Shown: positions 25,458 to 36,128 of the stretch, in pieces
Position numbering within the stretch: the first letter of the stretch is position 1
Layout: each line of letters begins with the position of its first letter
Assembly (NCBI GenBank): GCA_036273715.1
Contig: DASUHB010000028.1
Location: 1-64,000 of the forward strand
Reading direction: 5' to 3'
Length of the DNA stretch: 64,000 nt
DNA from: Gemmatimonadaceae bacterium
GTDB lineage: Bacteria; Gemmatimonadota; Gemmatimonadetes; Gemmatimonadales; Gemmatimonadaceae
The notes under the pieces: generated by a model
Databases searched by the model: none
What the model was told of the DNA's origin: nothing
What the model saw: the letters and a program-made list of their open reading frames with translations, nothing else
Position numbers and translations under genes: made by a program

Positions 25458-26120
25458 CTAATGCCGGATCGTCTGCGGTCGGAACGCGAGACCGAAGCCG
25501 AAACCCGTCTGGCTCGGTCCCGACCCCACCGCGCCGACCGTGAGCGCGCCGCGCAGCGACAGCATCGAGTTCACTGCCCAATCGAGCCCGATGTCGAAGT
25601 TCACGTTGGCATCCGTGCCTTCTCCATTGCACGAGCTAACGCAGGCGTCGATCGACAGCCGCGGCGCGGCGTACGGCGTCAGCGACATCCCGTTCTGCAG
25701 CGGGAACCGGTGTCCGGCGACCACGCCGATCGGGATACGGAGAAAGCCGATGTCGCTCGAAAACGCGCCGTACAGGCCGCCGGTGAGCATGAGGTCGATG
25801 GGCATGTCCTGCGTCGAGCGGATCAGTTGCTGGCCGATGCCGCCGCCGATCAGAAACAGCGTCGATGCGCCCGATGGCGATGCGAAGCCGAGGTCGAACC
25901 CGATGTGCGTGTCCGGGCCGATGCCTTCTCTCCACTGCGCGAGTCCTGTCGTGCCGTAGTCGCCTCCGCCCGCCACCGCGAAATTGAACTCCCGCGTCGA
26001 GACTTCGGGCAACTGGAACGCCGGATAGTGCCACGCCTGCGCACTCACCTGGCCCGGCAGCATGGTCGAGGCCGCAGCTGCAACGAGCGCGGCGATGAAC
26101 GTCGACATCGTGCGATTCAT
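25458..26120 (-). CDS. Outer-membrane beta-barrel protein, unknown function
   Basis: 220 aa from the ATG at 26120 (GGGAGGAG upstream; the frame stays open to 26174). Signal peptide ends VSAQA. The rest alternates short hydrophobic strands with turns (FNFAVAGGGDYGTTGL, IGFDLGFASPSGASTLFLIGGG, LRIPIGVVAGHRF) and ends with FGFGLAFRPQTIRH, fitting an 8- to 10-strand outer-membrane barrel of the OmpA-like or opacity type. Two cysteines (VSSCNGEG region) could form a loop disulfide. It lies just downstream of the atp operon, with 50 bp between. Confidence 0.75.
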   Translation of the reverse strand: MNRTMSTFIAALVAAAASTMLPGQVSAQAWHYPAFQLPEVSTREFNFAVAGGGDYGTTGLAQWREGIGPDTHIGFDLGFASPSGASTLFLIGGGIGQQLIRSTQDMPIDLMLTGGLYGAFSSDIGFLRIPIGVVAGHRFPLQNGMSLTPYAAPRLSIDACVSSCNGEGTDANVNFDIGLDWAVNSMLSLRGALTVGAVGSGPSQTGFGFGLAFRPQTIRH

Positions 26121-26170
26121 GAGACTCCTCCCCTGGGCTGGAACTCGTCGCGCCCACCCGGGCGCGCGCA

Positions 26171-26425
26171 TCACCGACTGATGCTCGCCTGCTCCGTCAC
26201 AATCCGGACCTGATTGTCCACCACCTGTAGGAAACCGCCGGCCACCGTGAATCGCTGTGCGGCCGACCCGTCTTCGACCCGCAACGTCCCCCTGCCTAAC
26301 GCCGTGATCATCGGCGCGTGGTTCGTCAGAATACCGACCTCGCCGTCGAAGGCAGGCGCGATGACGGCCGTCGCCTGGCCCTCGAACAGCGTCGCTTCCG
26401 CGGAGATGACCGAGACCGTCAACAC
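26171..26425 (-). CDS. atpC: ATP synthase F1 epsilon subunit, short form
   Basis: 84 aa from a GTG at 26425, 10 bp after the atpD stop with GAGG in front. Residues 1-84 match only the N-terminal beta sandwich of epsilon: LTVSVISAEATLFEGQATAVIAPAFDGEVGILTNHAPMITAL, ending VVDNQVRIVTEQASIS. The usual C-terminal two-helix hairpin (about 45-50 residues), which inhibits ATP hydrolysis in many bacteria, is absent because a stop follows the sandwich. The open frame upstream to 26524 lies inside atpD and is spurious. Confidence 0.9.
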   Translation of the reverse strand: MLTVSVISAEATLFEGQATAVIAPAFDGEVGILTNHAPMITALGRGTLRVEDGSAAQRFTVAGGFLQVVDNQVRIVTEQASISR

Positions 26426-26435
26426 GATCGGCGCC

Positions 26436-28782
<2,347 letters not shown>

Positions 28783-28820
28783 TGCCTAACGGAGAACGGG
28801 AAGACGAGTGGATGATCGGA

Positions 28821-30407
28821 TCACTTGGCTCCGCGCCGCGTGCCCCAGTCCTGCTTGTACGCCTCGATGCCCCGGCGCAGCGCCGCCTCCGTCTCCTTCG
28901 ACAGCACCTTCTCCTTCCGGATCGCCTGCCCCACCTGCGGGAACTGCTCGGCCATGAATTTGTGGAACCCAGCCTCCCACTCGCGAATGTCGTGCACCGC
29001 GACATCGTCGAGGAACCCGTTGCTCACCGCGTAGATGATCATCACCTGCTGCTCGACGGGCATCGGCGCGTACTGCGGCTGCTTGAGCACTTCCACCGTC
29101 CGCACGCCGCGGTCCAACTGCGCCTTGGTCGCCTTGTCGAGGTCCGATGCGAACGCCGCGAACGCCTCGAGCTCGCGATATTGCGCGAGGTCGAGACGCA
29201 GCCGTCCGGCAACCGCTCGCATCGCTTTGATCTGCGCCGATCCGCCGACGCGCGACACCGAGATGCCGGCGTTCACGGCGGGACGTGTGCCCGCGTTGAA
29301 CAGGTCGGCCTCGAGGAAGATCTGCCCATCGGTGATCGAGATGACGTTCGTCGGAATGTACGCCGACACGTCGCCGGCTTGCGTTTCGATGATCGGCAGC
29401 GCCGTGAGCGAGCCGCCCGGCTTGAAGATGGTCTTGTCGTCGACGACCGATGGATCTTCGCTGATCTTCGCGGCGCGCTCGAGCAGCCGAGAGTGCAGAT
29501 AGAACACGTCGCCGGGATACGCTTCGCGTCCGGGCGGGCGACGCAACACGAGCGAGATTGCGCGATAGGCGGCGGCCTGTTTCGACAAGTCGTCGTAGAC
29601 GCAGAGCGTCGCTTTGCCTTCGTGGTACATGAAGTACTCGGCCATTGCGCACCCGGTATACGGCGCGATGTACTGCATCGGCGCCGGATCCGACGCCGCG
29701 GCGACGACGACGATCGTGTAGTCCATCGCCCCGAATTGGCGCAGCTTCTCGACCGTGGAGGCGACCGTCGACTTCTTCTGGCCGATCGCGACGTACACGC
29801 AGATCACGCCAGCGCCCTTCTGATTGATGATCGTGTCGATCGCGATCGCGGTCTTTCCGATCGCGCGGTCGCCGATGATCAACTCGCGCTGGCCGCGTCC
29901 GATCGGAATCATCGAGTCGATGGCCTTGATCCCTGTCTGCAGCGGCTCCTTCACCGGCTGCCTGACGATGATGCCCGGGGCGTCGGACTCGACCTTGCGC
30001 GTCCGCGTGGCGGCGACGGGCCCTTTCCCGTCGATCGGGTTGCCTAACCCATCGACGACGCGGCCCACCAGCTCCGGCCCAACGGGCACCTCGAGCACGC
30101 GCGCCGTGCGGCGGACTTCGTCGCCTTCCTTGAGCTGGAGGTAGTCGCCGAGGATGACGGCGCCGATGTTGTCTTCCTCGAGGTTGAGCGCGAGGGCCAC
30201 GACATTCTCGCCGGTTTCGCTGGATGTGACTTCGAGCATCTCACCGGCCATGGCTTTCGTGAGGCCGTAGATGCGAGCGATGCCGTCTTTGACCTCGAGC
30301 ACGGTGCCTACCTCTTCGACATCGAGCTCGTGCAGGTCGGCTGCTTCGATCTCGCGCAGAAGGATGTCTTTGATCTCTGCGGGGCGGAGCGAGGTGTCGG
30401 ATGCCAT
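28821..30407 (-). CDS. atpA: ATP synthase F1 alpha subunit
   Basis: 528 aa. The P-loop is GDRAIGKT (near residue 170); many bacteria have GDRQTGKT, so two positions differ. The non-catalytic nucleotide-site block ...[43 protein letters not shown]... is typical. It is the first gene of the atpA-G-D-C operon. The delta subunit (atpH) and the Fo genes (atpB, E, F), which normally precede atpA, are not here. No clear Shine-Dalgarno precedes the ATG. A CRP-type palindrome lies 67-84 bp upstream. Confidence 0.98.
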   Translation of the reverse strand: MASDTSLRPAEIKDILLREIEAADLHELDVEEVGTVLEVKDGIARIYGLTKAMAGEMLEVTSSETGENVVALALNLEEDNIGAVILGDYLQLKEGDEVRRTARVLEVPVGPELVGRVVDGLGNPIDGKGPVAATRTRKVESDAPGIIVRQPVKEPLQTGIKAIDSMIPIGRGQRELIIGDRAIGKTAIAIDTIINQKGAGVICVYVAIGQKKSTVASTVEKLRQFGAMDYTIVVVAAASDPAPMQYIAPYTGCAMAEYFMYHEGKATLCVYDDLSKQAAAYRAISLVLRRPPGREAYPGDVFYLHSRLLERAAKISEDPSVVDDKTIFKPGGSLTALPIIETQAGDVSAYIPTNVISITDGQIFLEADLFNAGTRPAVNAGISVSRVGGSAQIKAMRAVAGRLRLDLAQYRELEAFAAFASDLDKATKAQLDRGVRTVEVLKQPQYAPMPVEQQVMIIYAVSNGFLDDVAVHDIREWEAGFHKFMAEQFPQVGQAIRKEKVLSKETEAALRRGIEAYKQDWGTRRGAK

Positions 30408-30473
30408 GGGTGGTGGGGCTAGGAGGTCCGTGTGAGGTATGGGCCGGCCCGCCGAATCAGTCCACTCGGCAGC

Positions 30474-30491
30474 TTGTGAAATTTATCACAA
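30474..30491. promoter_or_regulatory. CRP/FNR-family palindrome upstream of atpA
   Basis: Perfect 18-bp palindrome TTGTGA-N6-TCACAA, matching the CRP core TGTGA-N6-TCACA at every position. It sits 67-84 bp upstream of the atpA ATG and overlaps the TGA of the upstream AraC-type gene (30486-30488). A CRP-family activator or repressor acting on the ATP synthase operon is the natural reading; I infer this and cannot confirm it. No CRP gene is in this window. Confidence 0.6.
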
Positions 30492-31316
30492 GGTGCCGGA
30501 CGAGACAAGACCACGCGATGCCGTTCGGACAAACCCTTCTATCAGATCATTTGGCCGCAACCGGGCGAGCGATGTTGCTGGTCGACCCACCAGACGCTCC
30601 GCGACCGCAGAAAGTTGCGACACCGATGCGTACCCCAACAGACGAACGACATCCCGCAAATCATACCCCGGATTCTTGGCCAACTCCGCCGCGGCAAGCA
30701 GCCGCACCAAATCGATCACCCGCTTGAGCGTCGCCTGCGGCTTCCCGGCATGCCCGAAACTCCGGCTCAAGTGCTCGCGAGTCACGGCCAGCGCCTTCGC
30801 CAACTCCTGCGTCCGGACCACTCGTCCGGCTCGACCGGCGATGAATCGCCAGGCGCTTCGCTGTATCCGGGTCTCCAAGCCGAGTTCCCGCGGCGGCTCG
30901 GCGAGAGCAGTGGCGAATCTCGTCGAGAAACCGTGGACTGTCACGGCGTGCCGCAGCATCCCGTCGTCCACGCCATCGGCCAGGACGTCGGCGACGCCGC
31001 AGTTGGCGCACGCGGCGATCGCCGGCGCGTCGACCGCACGGAACGGCGTGACGGCGACGAACGCGACGCTCGGGAACTCGCGCGCGAGCGACGCGGCAGC
31101 GAGCACGTCTTCCGGTCCACCCAGGTCGACGACGACGAGGTCGACGAGCGTGGCGTGCAGTCTTCGATCGAGCGTCCCCAGCGACCGTGTAATTGCCACT
31201 CGACCGTCTCGACGCGAGATACTCGTGCGCACCAATTCGCGCGTTCGTGCGCGCGGCGCGTGTGCCACCACGAGACGTGAGCCGGCAGCAGCGACACGTG
31301 CGCGCCGCGGCGTCAC
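30486..31316 (-). CDS. AraC-type transcriptional regulator
   Basis: 276 aa from a GTG at 31316 that forms GTGA with the Nudix stop. The frame is open further upstream, but there it overlaps the Nudix gene. The N-terminal half (about 1-160) resembles a receiver-like alpha/beta domain (LVDLVVVDLGGPEDVLAAASL, VAFVAVTPFRAV) without a clear phospho-Asp. The C-terminal half holds the two AraC HTH motifs: TQELAKALAVTREHLSRSFGHAG and YDLRDVVRLLGYASVSQLSAVA. It is the last gene of the Mla-Nudix run. Effector and targets unknown. Confidence 0.8.
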   Translation of the reverse strand: MTPRRARVAAAGSRLVVAHAPRARTRELVRTSISRRDGRVAITRSLGTLDRRLHATLVDLVVVDLGGPEDVLAAASLAREFPSVAFVAVTPFRAVDAPAIAACANCGVADVLADGVDDGMLRHAVTVHGFSTRFATALAEPPRELGLETRIQRSAWRFIAGRAGRVVRTQELAKALAVTREHLSRSFGHAGKPQATLKRVIDLVRLLAAAELAKNPGYDLRDVVRLLGYASVSQLSAVAERLVGRPATSLARLRPNDLIEGFVRTASRGLVSSGTL

Positions 31317-31768
31317 GGCGCGACACCTGCGCCGTGCTCCGGCGGGACGAGCTCGGCCGCGCGGGTGAGCACGCCGCGCGCGTTCTCGTAGGACACTCGC
31401 GCTAACGCCTCCTCGAGCGTCAGCCACGTGCACGCCGTGATGCCTTCCTCGCGTTGCGGCGACGTGGTCGCGGTGGCGCTTTCCATGAGGAAGAAGTGAC
31501 AGGTCTTGTGAACGAGACGGCCTCGAAACCGGAAGTACCAATCTATGGTATCGATCGGCGCGCGCAGCGTCAGCGCGTGGAGACCCGTTTCCTCCTCGAC
31601 CTCGCGCCGTGCCGCCGACTCGAGCGCTTCGTTGTGTTCGACGTGGCCCTTGGGGAATCCCCAGTTGTGGTACGCGTCGCGGATGAGCAGGAACAGCGGC
31701 GCGCCATCCACCAGGCGATACACGACGCCGCCGGCCGACGTCTCCCGCTTTGCCCGCGACCGCACCAT
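31313..31768 (-). CDS. Nudix hydrolase
   Basis: 151 aa from the ATG at 31768, which shares TGATG with the end of the MlaD gene. The Nudix box GX5EX7REVXEEXGX is complete: GHVEHNEALESAARREVEEETGL (about residues 40-62). GGVVYRLVDG and FPKGHVE precede it, as in the diadenosine-polyphosphate/MutT group. It would cleave a nucleoside diphosphate linked to another group. The substrate is unknown and the link to lipid transport is probably only shared transcription. Confidence 0.92.
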   Translation of the reverse strand: MVRSRAKRETSAGGVVYRLVDGAPLFLLIRDAYHNWGFPKGHVEHNEALESAARREVEEETGLHALTLRAPIDTIDWYFRFRGRLVHKTCHFFLMESATATTSPQREEGITACTWLTLEEALARVSYENARGVLTRAAELVPPEHGAGVAP

Positions 31769-32778
31769 CAGAAGATTTTGACAGACAGGTACTGACGCGG
31801 GTGCGCGCGGATCTCGGCCACGAGCTCGCGCATCTGCGAGAGCAGCGCGTCGCCGTTCTGGTACAGCGTCGGGTCGTTGACCATCATGCCCAACGATCCC
31901 TGGCCGCGGTCGATCTTGCCTAACACCGAGTCGGCGTGCGTGAGCACCGATGCGAGCTGCTGCTGGGTCGCGATGAGCGTGTGCGACGCGCCGCGCAGGT
32001 CGTGCGACGTCGCCTTGATGTCTTCCGACGCCTCGCCGACGTTGTCCATGATCTGGCGGATCTGGCCTTTGGACGTCGAGGAGTCGACGCGGTCGGCGGT
32101 GTGCTGCACGGCCAGCGCGGTGGCGTTGATGGTGCCCACCGTCTTGTGGACGTCGCTTCCTAACTGAGTAAGACTCGCCGACTGCGACCGCACCGTGCGC
32201 TCGAGCTCGGCCGACAGGTCGGCGAAGTTGCGGATCGATTGCCGCAGCTCGTTCGCCGCCCGGTCGTCGAACGCCACCTGGAACCGGTCCGCCACCCGCG
32301 ACATGTCGCCGGCGATGCGTCCCGCGACGGCCGTTAGCTGCGCGATGTCCGGCAGCCGCGCGCCGGGGATGGCGTTGCCCCGCCCCACGGCCGCCGATTG
32401 CGCGAGCTGCTGCTGCACATCCGCGTCGTCGGGCGCCGCCGCGCGCTCCATGATCGTGGCCTGCCATTCGCCGAACATGCTCGACTCGCTCAGCACGACC
32501 ACCGGATTGCTCGGCAGTTTGATATCGGGGTCGAGCGACATCTTGACCAACACCCATCCGGTTGGCTCGAGCTCGATGGATTGGATGCGGCCCGCCTGGA
32601 CGCCGCGGATGACCACCGAATTGCCGACCTTCGCGTTGCCGACGTCGGTGAAGCGCGCCACGACATCGCGCTGCTTGGACCCGATGCTGGTCTGGCTCAG
32701 CCAGAGAGTGAAGAGCACGATGGCGACGATCGACCCGATCACCACCAGCCCGACCGTGAAGTCATTTCCGCGTTTCAT
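31768..32778 (-). CDS. MlaD-family lipid transport protein (MCE domain)
   Basis: 336 aa. One N-terminal TM helix (about residues 8-28, VGLVVIGSIVAIVLFTLWL) is followed by an MCE domain (residues about 38-115: VVARFTDVGNAKVGNSVVIRGVQAGRIQSIEL...LSESSMFGEWQATI). A long helical region follows (about 130-330) with coiled-coil character. In MlaFEDB, MlaD is the hexameric periplasmic ring that passes phospholipids between membranes. It joins the ATPase gene by ATGA overlap. Confidence 0.93.
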   Translation of the reverse strand: MKRGNDFTVGLVVIGSIVAIVLFTLWLSQTSIGSKQRDVVARFTDVGNAKVGNSVVIRGVQAGRIQSIELEPTGWVLVKMSLDPDIKLPSNPVVVLSESSMFGEWQATIMERAAAPDDADVQQQLAQSAAVGRGNAIPGARLPDIAQLTAVAGRIAGDMSRVADRFQVAFDDRAANELRQSIRNFADLSAELERTVRSQSASLTQLGSDVHKTVGTINATALAVQHTADRVDSSTSKGQIRQIMDNVGEASEDIKATSHDLRGASHTLIATQQQLASVLTHADSVLGKIDRGQGSLGMMVNDPTLYQNGDALLSQMRELVAEIRAHPRQYLSVKIF

Positions 32779-33581
32779 GCGCGTCCTCCGCGTGCGGGAG
32801 TGACCGCGGCCGCCGATGCCGTCGCGGCCGGCGATGCCGTCTCGCCGTCTTCGAGTGTCGCACGCCCCTCGATGAACTGGCGCACGATGGGGTCTTTCGA
32901 TTGTTGAATCTGGTCCACCGTCCCGACTTGCCGGACCCGTCCCTCGTACAGCATCGCGATGCGGCTGCCCACGCGATATGCGCTCCGCATGTCGTGCGTG
33001 ATGACGACGCTCGTCACGCCTAACTTCTCCCGCATGCGGATCATGAGCTCGTCGATCACCGCGCTGGTGACCGGATCGAGCCCGGTGGTGGGTTCATCGT
33101 AGAGGATGTACTTGGGTCTGAGCGCGACGGCGCGCGCGATGCCCACGCGCTTGCGCATGCCGCCCGAGAGCTCGGCCGGATAGCGCTGTTGCACGTCGGG
33201 GAGGTCGACCAGCTCGAGCGCCTCGGACACCCGCTGCTGGATCTCGCTCTCCGACATCTCGGGGCGTTTGCGCAGCCCCATGGCCACGTTGTCGCCGATG
33301 GTCATGGAGTCGAAGAGCGCCGCGAATTGAAACACGTAGCCGATGTGCGCACGCAGCTCGTACAACTCTTTGCGCGGGAGCGTCGGCACGTCTTTGTCAT
33401 CGACCTCGATGGTGCCGCGGTCGGGCTCGAGCAACCCCACGACGTGTTTGATCGCGACCGACTTGCCGGCTCCCGAATACCCGATGATGACGACCGCTTC
33501 GCCCTCGTGGACATCGAGCGTGAATCCATCGAGGACTTTCTTGTCGCCGAATGACTTGTAGACGTCGACCCACTTGATCAT
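32775..33581 (-). CDS. ABC transporter ATPase, MlaF type
   Basis: 268 aa from the ATG at 33581 (TGATG with the permease stop; the frame is open to 33602 but the extra seven residues have no ribosome site). ATPase motifs: Walker A GYSGAGKS, signature LSGGMRKRVGIARA, Walker B YILYDEPTTGLDP, and H-loop ITHDM. It powers the MlaE permease. The GYSGAGKS form and the conserved LSGGM segment are typical of MlaF/TtgA-type ATPases. Confidence 0.95.
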   Translation of the reverse strand: MIKWVDVYKSFGDKKVLDGFTLDVHEGEAVVIIGYSGAGKSVAIKHVVGLLEPDRGTIEVDDKDVPTLPRKELYELRAHIGYVFQFAALFDSMTIGDNVAMGLRKRPEMSESEIQQRVSEALELVDLPDVQQRYPAELSGGMRKRVGIARAVALRPKYILYDEPTTGLDPVTSAVIDELMIRMREKLGVTSVVITHDMRSAYRVGSRIAMLYEGRVRQVGTVDQIQQSKDPIVRQFIEGRATLEDGETASPAATASAAAVTPARGGRA

Positions 33582-34360
33582 CAGGACCGTCCATGGAGCC
33601 ACGTCATGGCCCAGAAAGCATCGAGCACGAGAATCATCACTGCGGAGTATACGACGGCGGCCGTGGCTGCATTGCCCACGCCTTCGGCGCCGCCCCGCGC
33701 GCGCAGTCCTTTGTAGCAGCCGATCAGCGTGACCGCCAACCCGAAGCTCGCGGATTTCACGAGTCCGTATTCGATGTCGAACGCGCTGAAGAACAGGCGC
33801 GCGCCCTTGAGAAATTCGTCACTCGACAACTGCAGGAAGCCGAGCGATGCCAGCCAGCCTGCGCCTAACCCAACGATCATTGCCACGCCGACGATCAGCG
33901 GGAACATGATCGTCCCCGCGATCACCCGCGGCACGACGAGATATGCATCCGGATCGTACGCCAGCGTTTCCAACGCATCCACCTGCTCAGTCACGCGCAT
34001 CGTGCCCAGCTCGGCGGCGATGTTCGCGCCCACGCGTCCTGCGAGCGCGAGTCCCGTGAGCACCGGCGCGAGCTCGAGCGTGATCGTCTTTTCGACCAGC
34101 GTTCCGACGAAGTAGAGTGGAACCGCGCCCGTGAACGAGTAGCTGGCCAGGAGCGCCAGCACGATGCCGGTGAAGATCGCGATGAGCAACCCGATGGGAA
34201 GCGAATCGACGCCCAGTCGCCGCATCTGCAGCGTGGCGTTGGGAAACCAGGTACGCCCGGCGGCGAGTGCCCGGGCGGCTTCCTCGAGGAAGCGACCCGC
34301 GCGCCCGGCTTCCTCGATTCTGAAGCGGACCCATCGTCCGGTCGCCTCGATCACGCCCAT
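33581..34360 (-). CDS. MlaE-type ABC permease
   Basis: 259 aa from the ATG at 34360; a TTG at 34372 is an alternative. Multiple TM helices and MlaE/YrbE motifs are visible: GLLIAIFTGIVLALL, then LELAPVLTGLALAGRVGANIAAELGTMRVTEQVDALETLAYDPDAYLVVPRVIAGTI, the most conserved MlaE segment. It forms the membrane channel of the phospholipid transporter with the ATPase (MlaF) and MCE ring (MlaD) encoded next. No mlaB or mlaC is adjacent. Confidence 0.94.
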   Translation of the reverse strand: MGVIEATGRWVRFRIEEAGRAGRFLEEAARALAAGRTWFPNATLQMRRLGVDSLPIGLLIAIFTGIVLALLASYSFTGAVPLYFVGTLVEKTITLELAPVLTGLALAGRVGANIAAELGTMRVTEQVDALETLAYDPDAYLVVPRVIAGTIMFPLIVGVAMIVGLGAGWLASLGFLQLSSDEFLKGARLFFSAFDIEYGLVKSASFGLAVTLIGCYKGLRARGGAEGVGNAATAAVVYSAVMILVLDAFWAMTWLHGRS

Positions 34361-34509
34361 AATCTGCGGCAAGGCGATGGCTGCGGCAACGCGTGCGCGT
34401 GCGGGAGGGCGGCAATTGCCGCCGCGGGTGTTGAGATTTTCGCGTCCGTCGTCGAAGCTTCAGGAGCGCGGCATTCCGGCCTCGCGCCCTCTCCCTGTAT
34501 TGAGTCGAC

Positions 34510-36045
34510 ATGGTTCGATCCCTCCTCGTCGCGACGCTCGCCTGTACGGCGGCGGTGCACGTGTCCGCGCAGGCAATCAAGAAAGGGACCACGCGAGCTC
34601 CGGCGACGCCGGCGAGCCACGCGCCGGTCGCCGATACTGCGACGCCGCCATCGGGCGACACGGTCGTCGTGACGGGCTTCGTGTTGGACAGTCTGCGGGA
34701 GCTGCCGTTGGCCGGGGCGACGGTCCTCATCACGAACACGACCTTCGCAGCGACCACTGATCCATCGGGACGGTTTCGCATCGTAGCTCACGGTCTGCAC
34801 GACGGGATGTATCAGGTGGGATTTTTTCATCCCACGCTCGATTCACTCGGCATCTCGCCGCCGACGCAGCCGGTGCTCATCTCGCAGGGGAAGGCATCGT
34901 TCGTGCAATTGTACGTGCCGTCGGCGGGAACCGTGGTGGCATCGGTGTGTCCCGACTCGACGCGCACGGAAGGGCGCGGGCTGGTGATGGGCATCGTGCG
35001 TGACGCATCGACGGAAAAGCCGGCGACGGGAGTGCGTGTGGTGCTCATGTGGACGGGCGTGAGCGTTGCGGGCAATTCGGTGCTCAAGGTGCCTCAGGCG
35101 ACGAGTGTGTTGACGGACGACATGGGCACGTTCCGCGCCTGCGGCGTGCCGACGCAGACGCTGGTGCGATTGCAGGCGCGCTCGTCGGCCGGTGCCAGCG
35201 GCTGGATCGAGGTGACGGTGCCGCCCACCGGGCTGGCACTGCGCGACGTGCTGTTAGGCGAGCGGCCGGCGGTGGTGGCGCAGGCGCCGGCGTCGGCGCC
35301 GGGGACGCCGGACACCGCGTCGGCGCGCAAACCGGCGCCGCCCGGCAGCGCGACGCTCACCGGCCACGTGACGTCCGCCGAGGGCAAGCCGCTCGAGGGC
35401 GCGATGGTGCTGCTCTTGGGCACGCAGCTCTCGGCGCGCAGCGATGTCGACGGCGCGTTCCGCCTAACCGGGCTACCGGCCGGCACGCAGAGCGTGGAGG
35501 TGCGCGAGATCGGCTACTCGCCCAAACGGTTCGCGGTCGATCTGACGCCGCGCCACCCGAGCACGCTCACGGCCACCCTCGACGAGCACACGACGGTGCT
35601 CAAGACGATGGAGATCACGGCGAAGCGCGGCTCCGAGATCGCGGGCTTTGACCAACGGAAGAAGAGCGGGTTGGGCTACTACATGGATCGCGACCAGATC
35701 GAGAAGTCGAACCCGATCAGCACGACGGACCTGTTCCGCCAGGTGCCGGGTCTCACCGTGGCGTGGGATGGCGAAGGCTATTCGGTGCAGGTGAACCGCA
35801 ACTCCAACGGCGGCTCGTGTCCCGTGGCCTACTACATCGACGGCTCGCCGTTCCTGTCGGTCGGAGACGACATCGATCAGATCGTGCAGCCGCAGGACGT
35901 CGCGGCGATCGAAGTCTACAAGAGCTCGGCGGAGACGCCGATGCAGTTCCAGGGCGCGGACGGCGGACCGTGCGGGACGATTGTGATCTGGACGAAGCGC
36001 CGAGTGGGGCGGACGGGTCCCGACTCGAGCGGCGAGAACAACTGA
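34510..36045 (+). CDS. Carboxypeptidase-regulatory plus TonB-plug protein without a barrel
   Basis: 511 aa. Signal peptide (ending VSAQA), then two or three carboxypeptidase-like regulatory (FN3/CNA-like) repeats (GFVLDSLRELPLAGATVLI, GIVRDASTEKPATGVRVVLM and GHVTSAEGKPLEGAMVLLLG). A TonB-receptor plug domain follows (about 405-490) with LFRQVPGLTV and IVQPQDVAAIEVYKSSAETP, ending CGTIVIWTKRR. A receptor would continue into a 22-strand barrel, but a stop follows within 14 residues. It therefore cannot be a channel by itself. I cannot tell a ligand-binding periplasmic role from a truncated receptor. Confidence 0.85.
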   Translation: MVRSLLVATLACTAAVHVSAQAIKKGTTRAPATPASHAPVADTATPPSGDTVVVTGFVLDSLRELPLAGATVLITNTTFAATTDPSGRFRIVAHGLHDGMYQVGFFHPTLDSLGISPPTQPVLISQGKASFVQLYVPSAGTVVASVCPDSTRTEGRGLVMGIVRDASTEKPATGVRVVLMWTGVSVAGNSVLKVPQATSVLTDDMGTFRACGVPTQTLVRLQARSSAGASGWIEVTVPPTGLALRDVLLGERPAVVAQAPASAPGTPDTASARKPAPPGSATLTGHVTSAEGKPLEGAMVLLLGTQLSARSDVDGAFRLTGLPAGTQSVEVREIGYSPKRFAVDLTPRHPSTLTATLDEHTTVLKTMEITAKRGSEIAGFDQRKKSGLGYYMDRDQIEKSNPISTTDLFRQVPGLTVAWDGEGYSVQVNRNSNGGSCPVAYYIDGSPFLSVGDDIDQIVQPQDVAAIEVYKSSAETPMQFQGADGGPCGTIVIWTKRRVGRTGPDSSGENN

Positions 36046-36070
36046 GCGTGGGGGCGGGCCGGGGGCAGGA

Positions 36071-36108
36071 TGCACGAAGGCCCGCGCGCGAGCGCGGGCC
36101 TTGGTGCA
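36071..36108. terminator. Bidirectional terminator between convergent genes
   Basis: Long near-perfect hairpin: TGCAC / AAGGCCCGCGC (36071-36087) pairs with GCGCGGGCCTT / GTGCA (36092-36108). It lies 25 bp after the plug-protein stop and 20 bp after the sigma-factor stop (on the other strand), so it can serve both. T-runs are short (TT, then GGTGCA). Confidence 0.75.
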
Positions 36109-36128
36109 TCGTGCCCACGGCCACCGCG

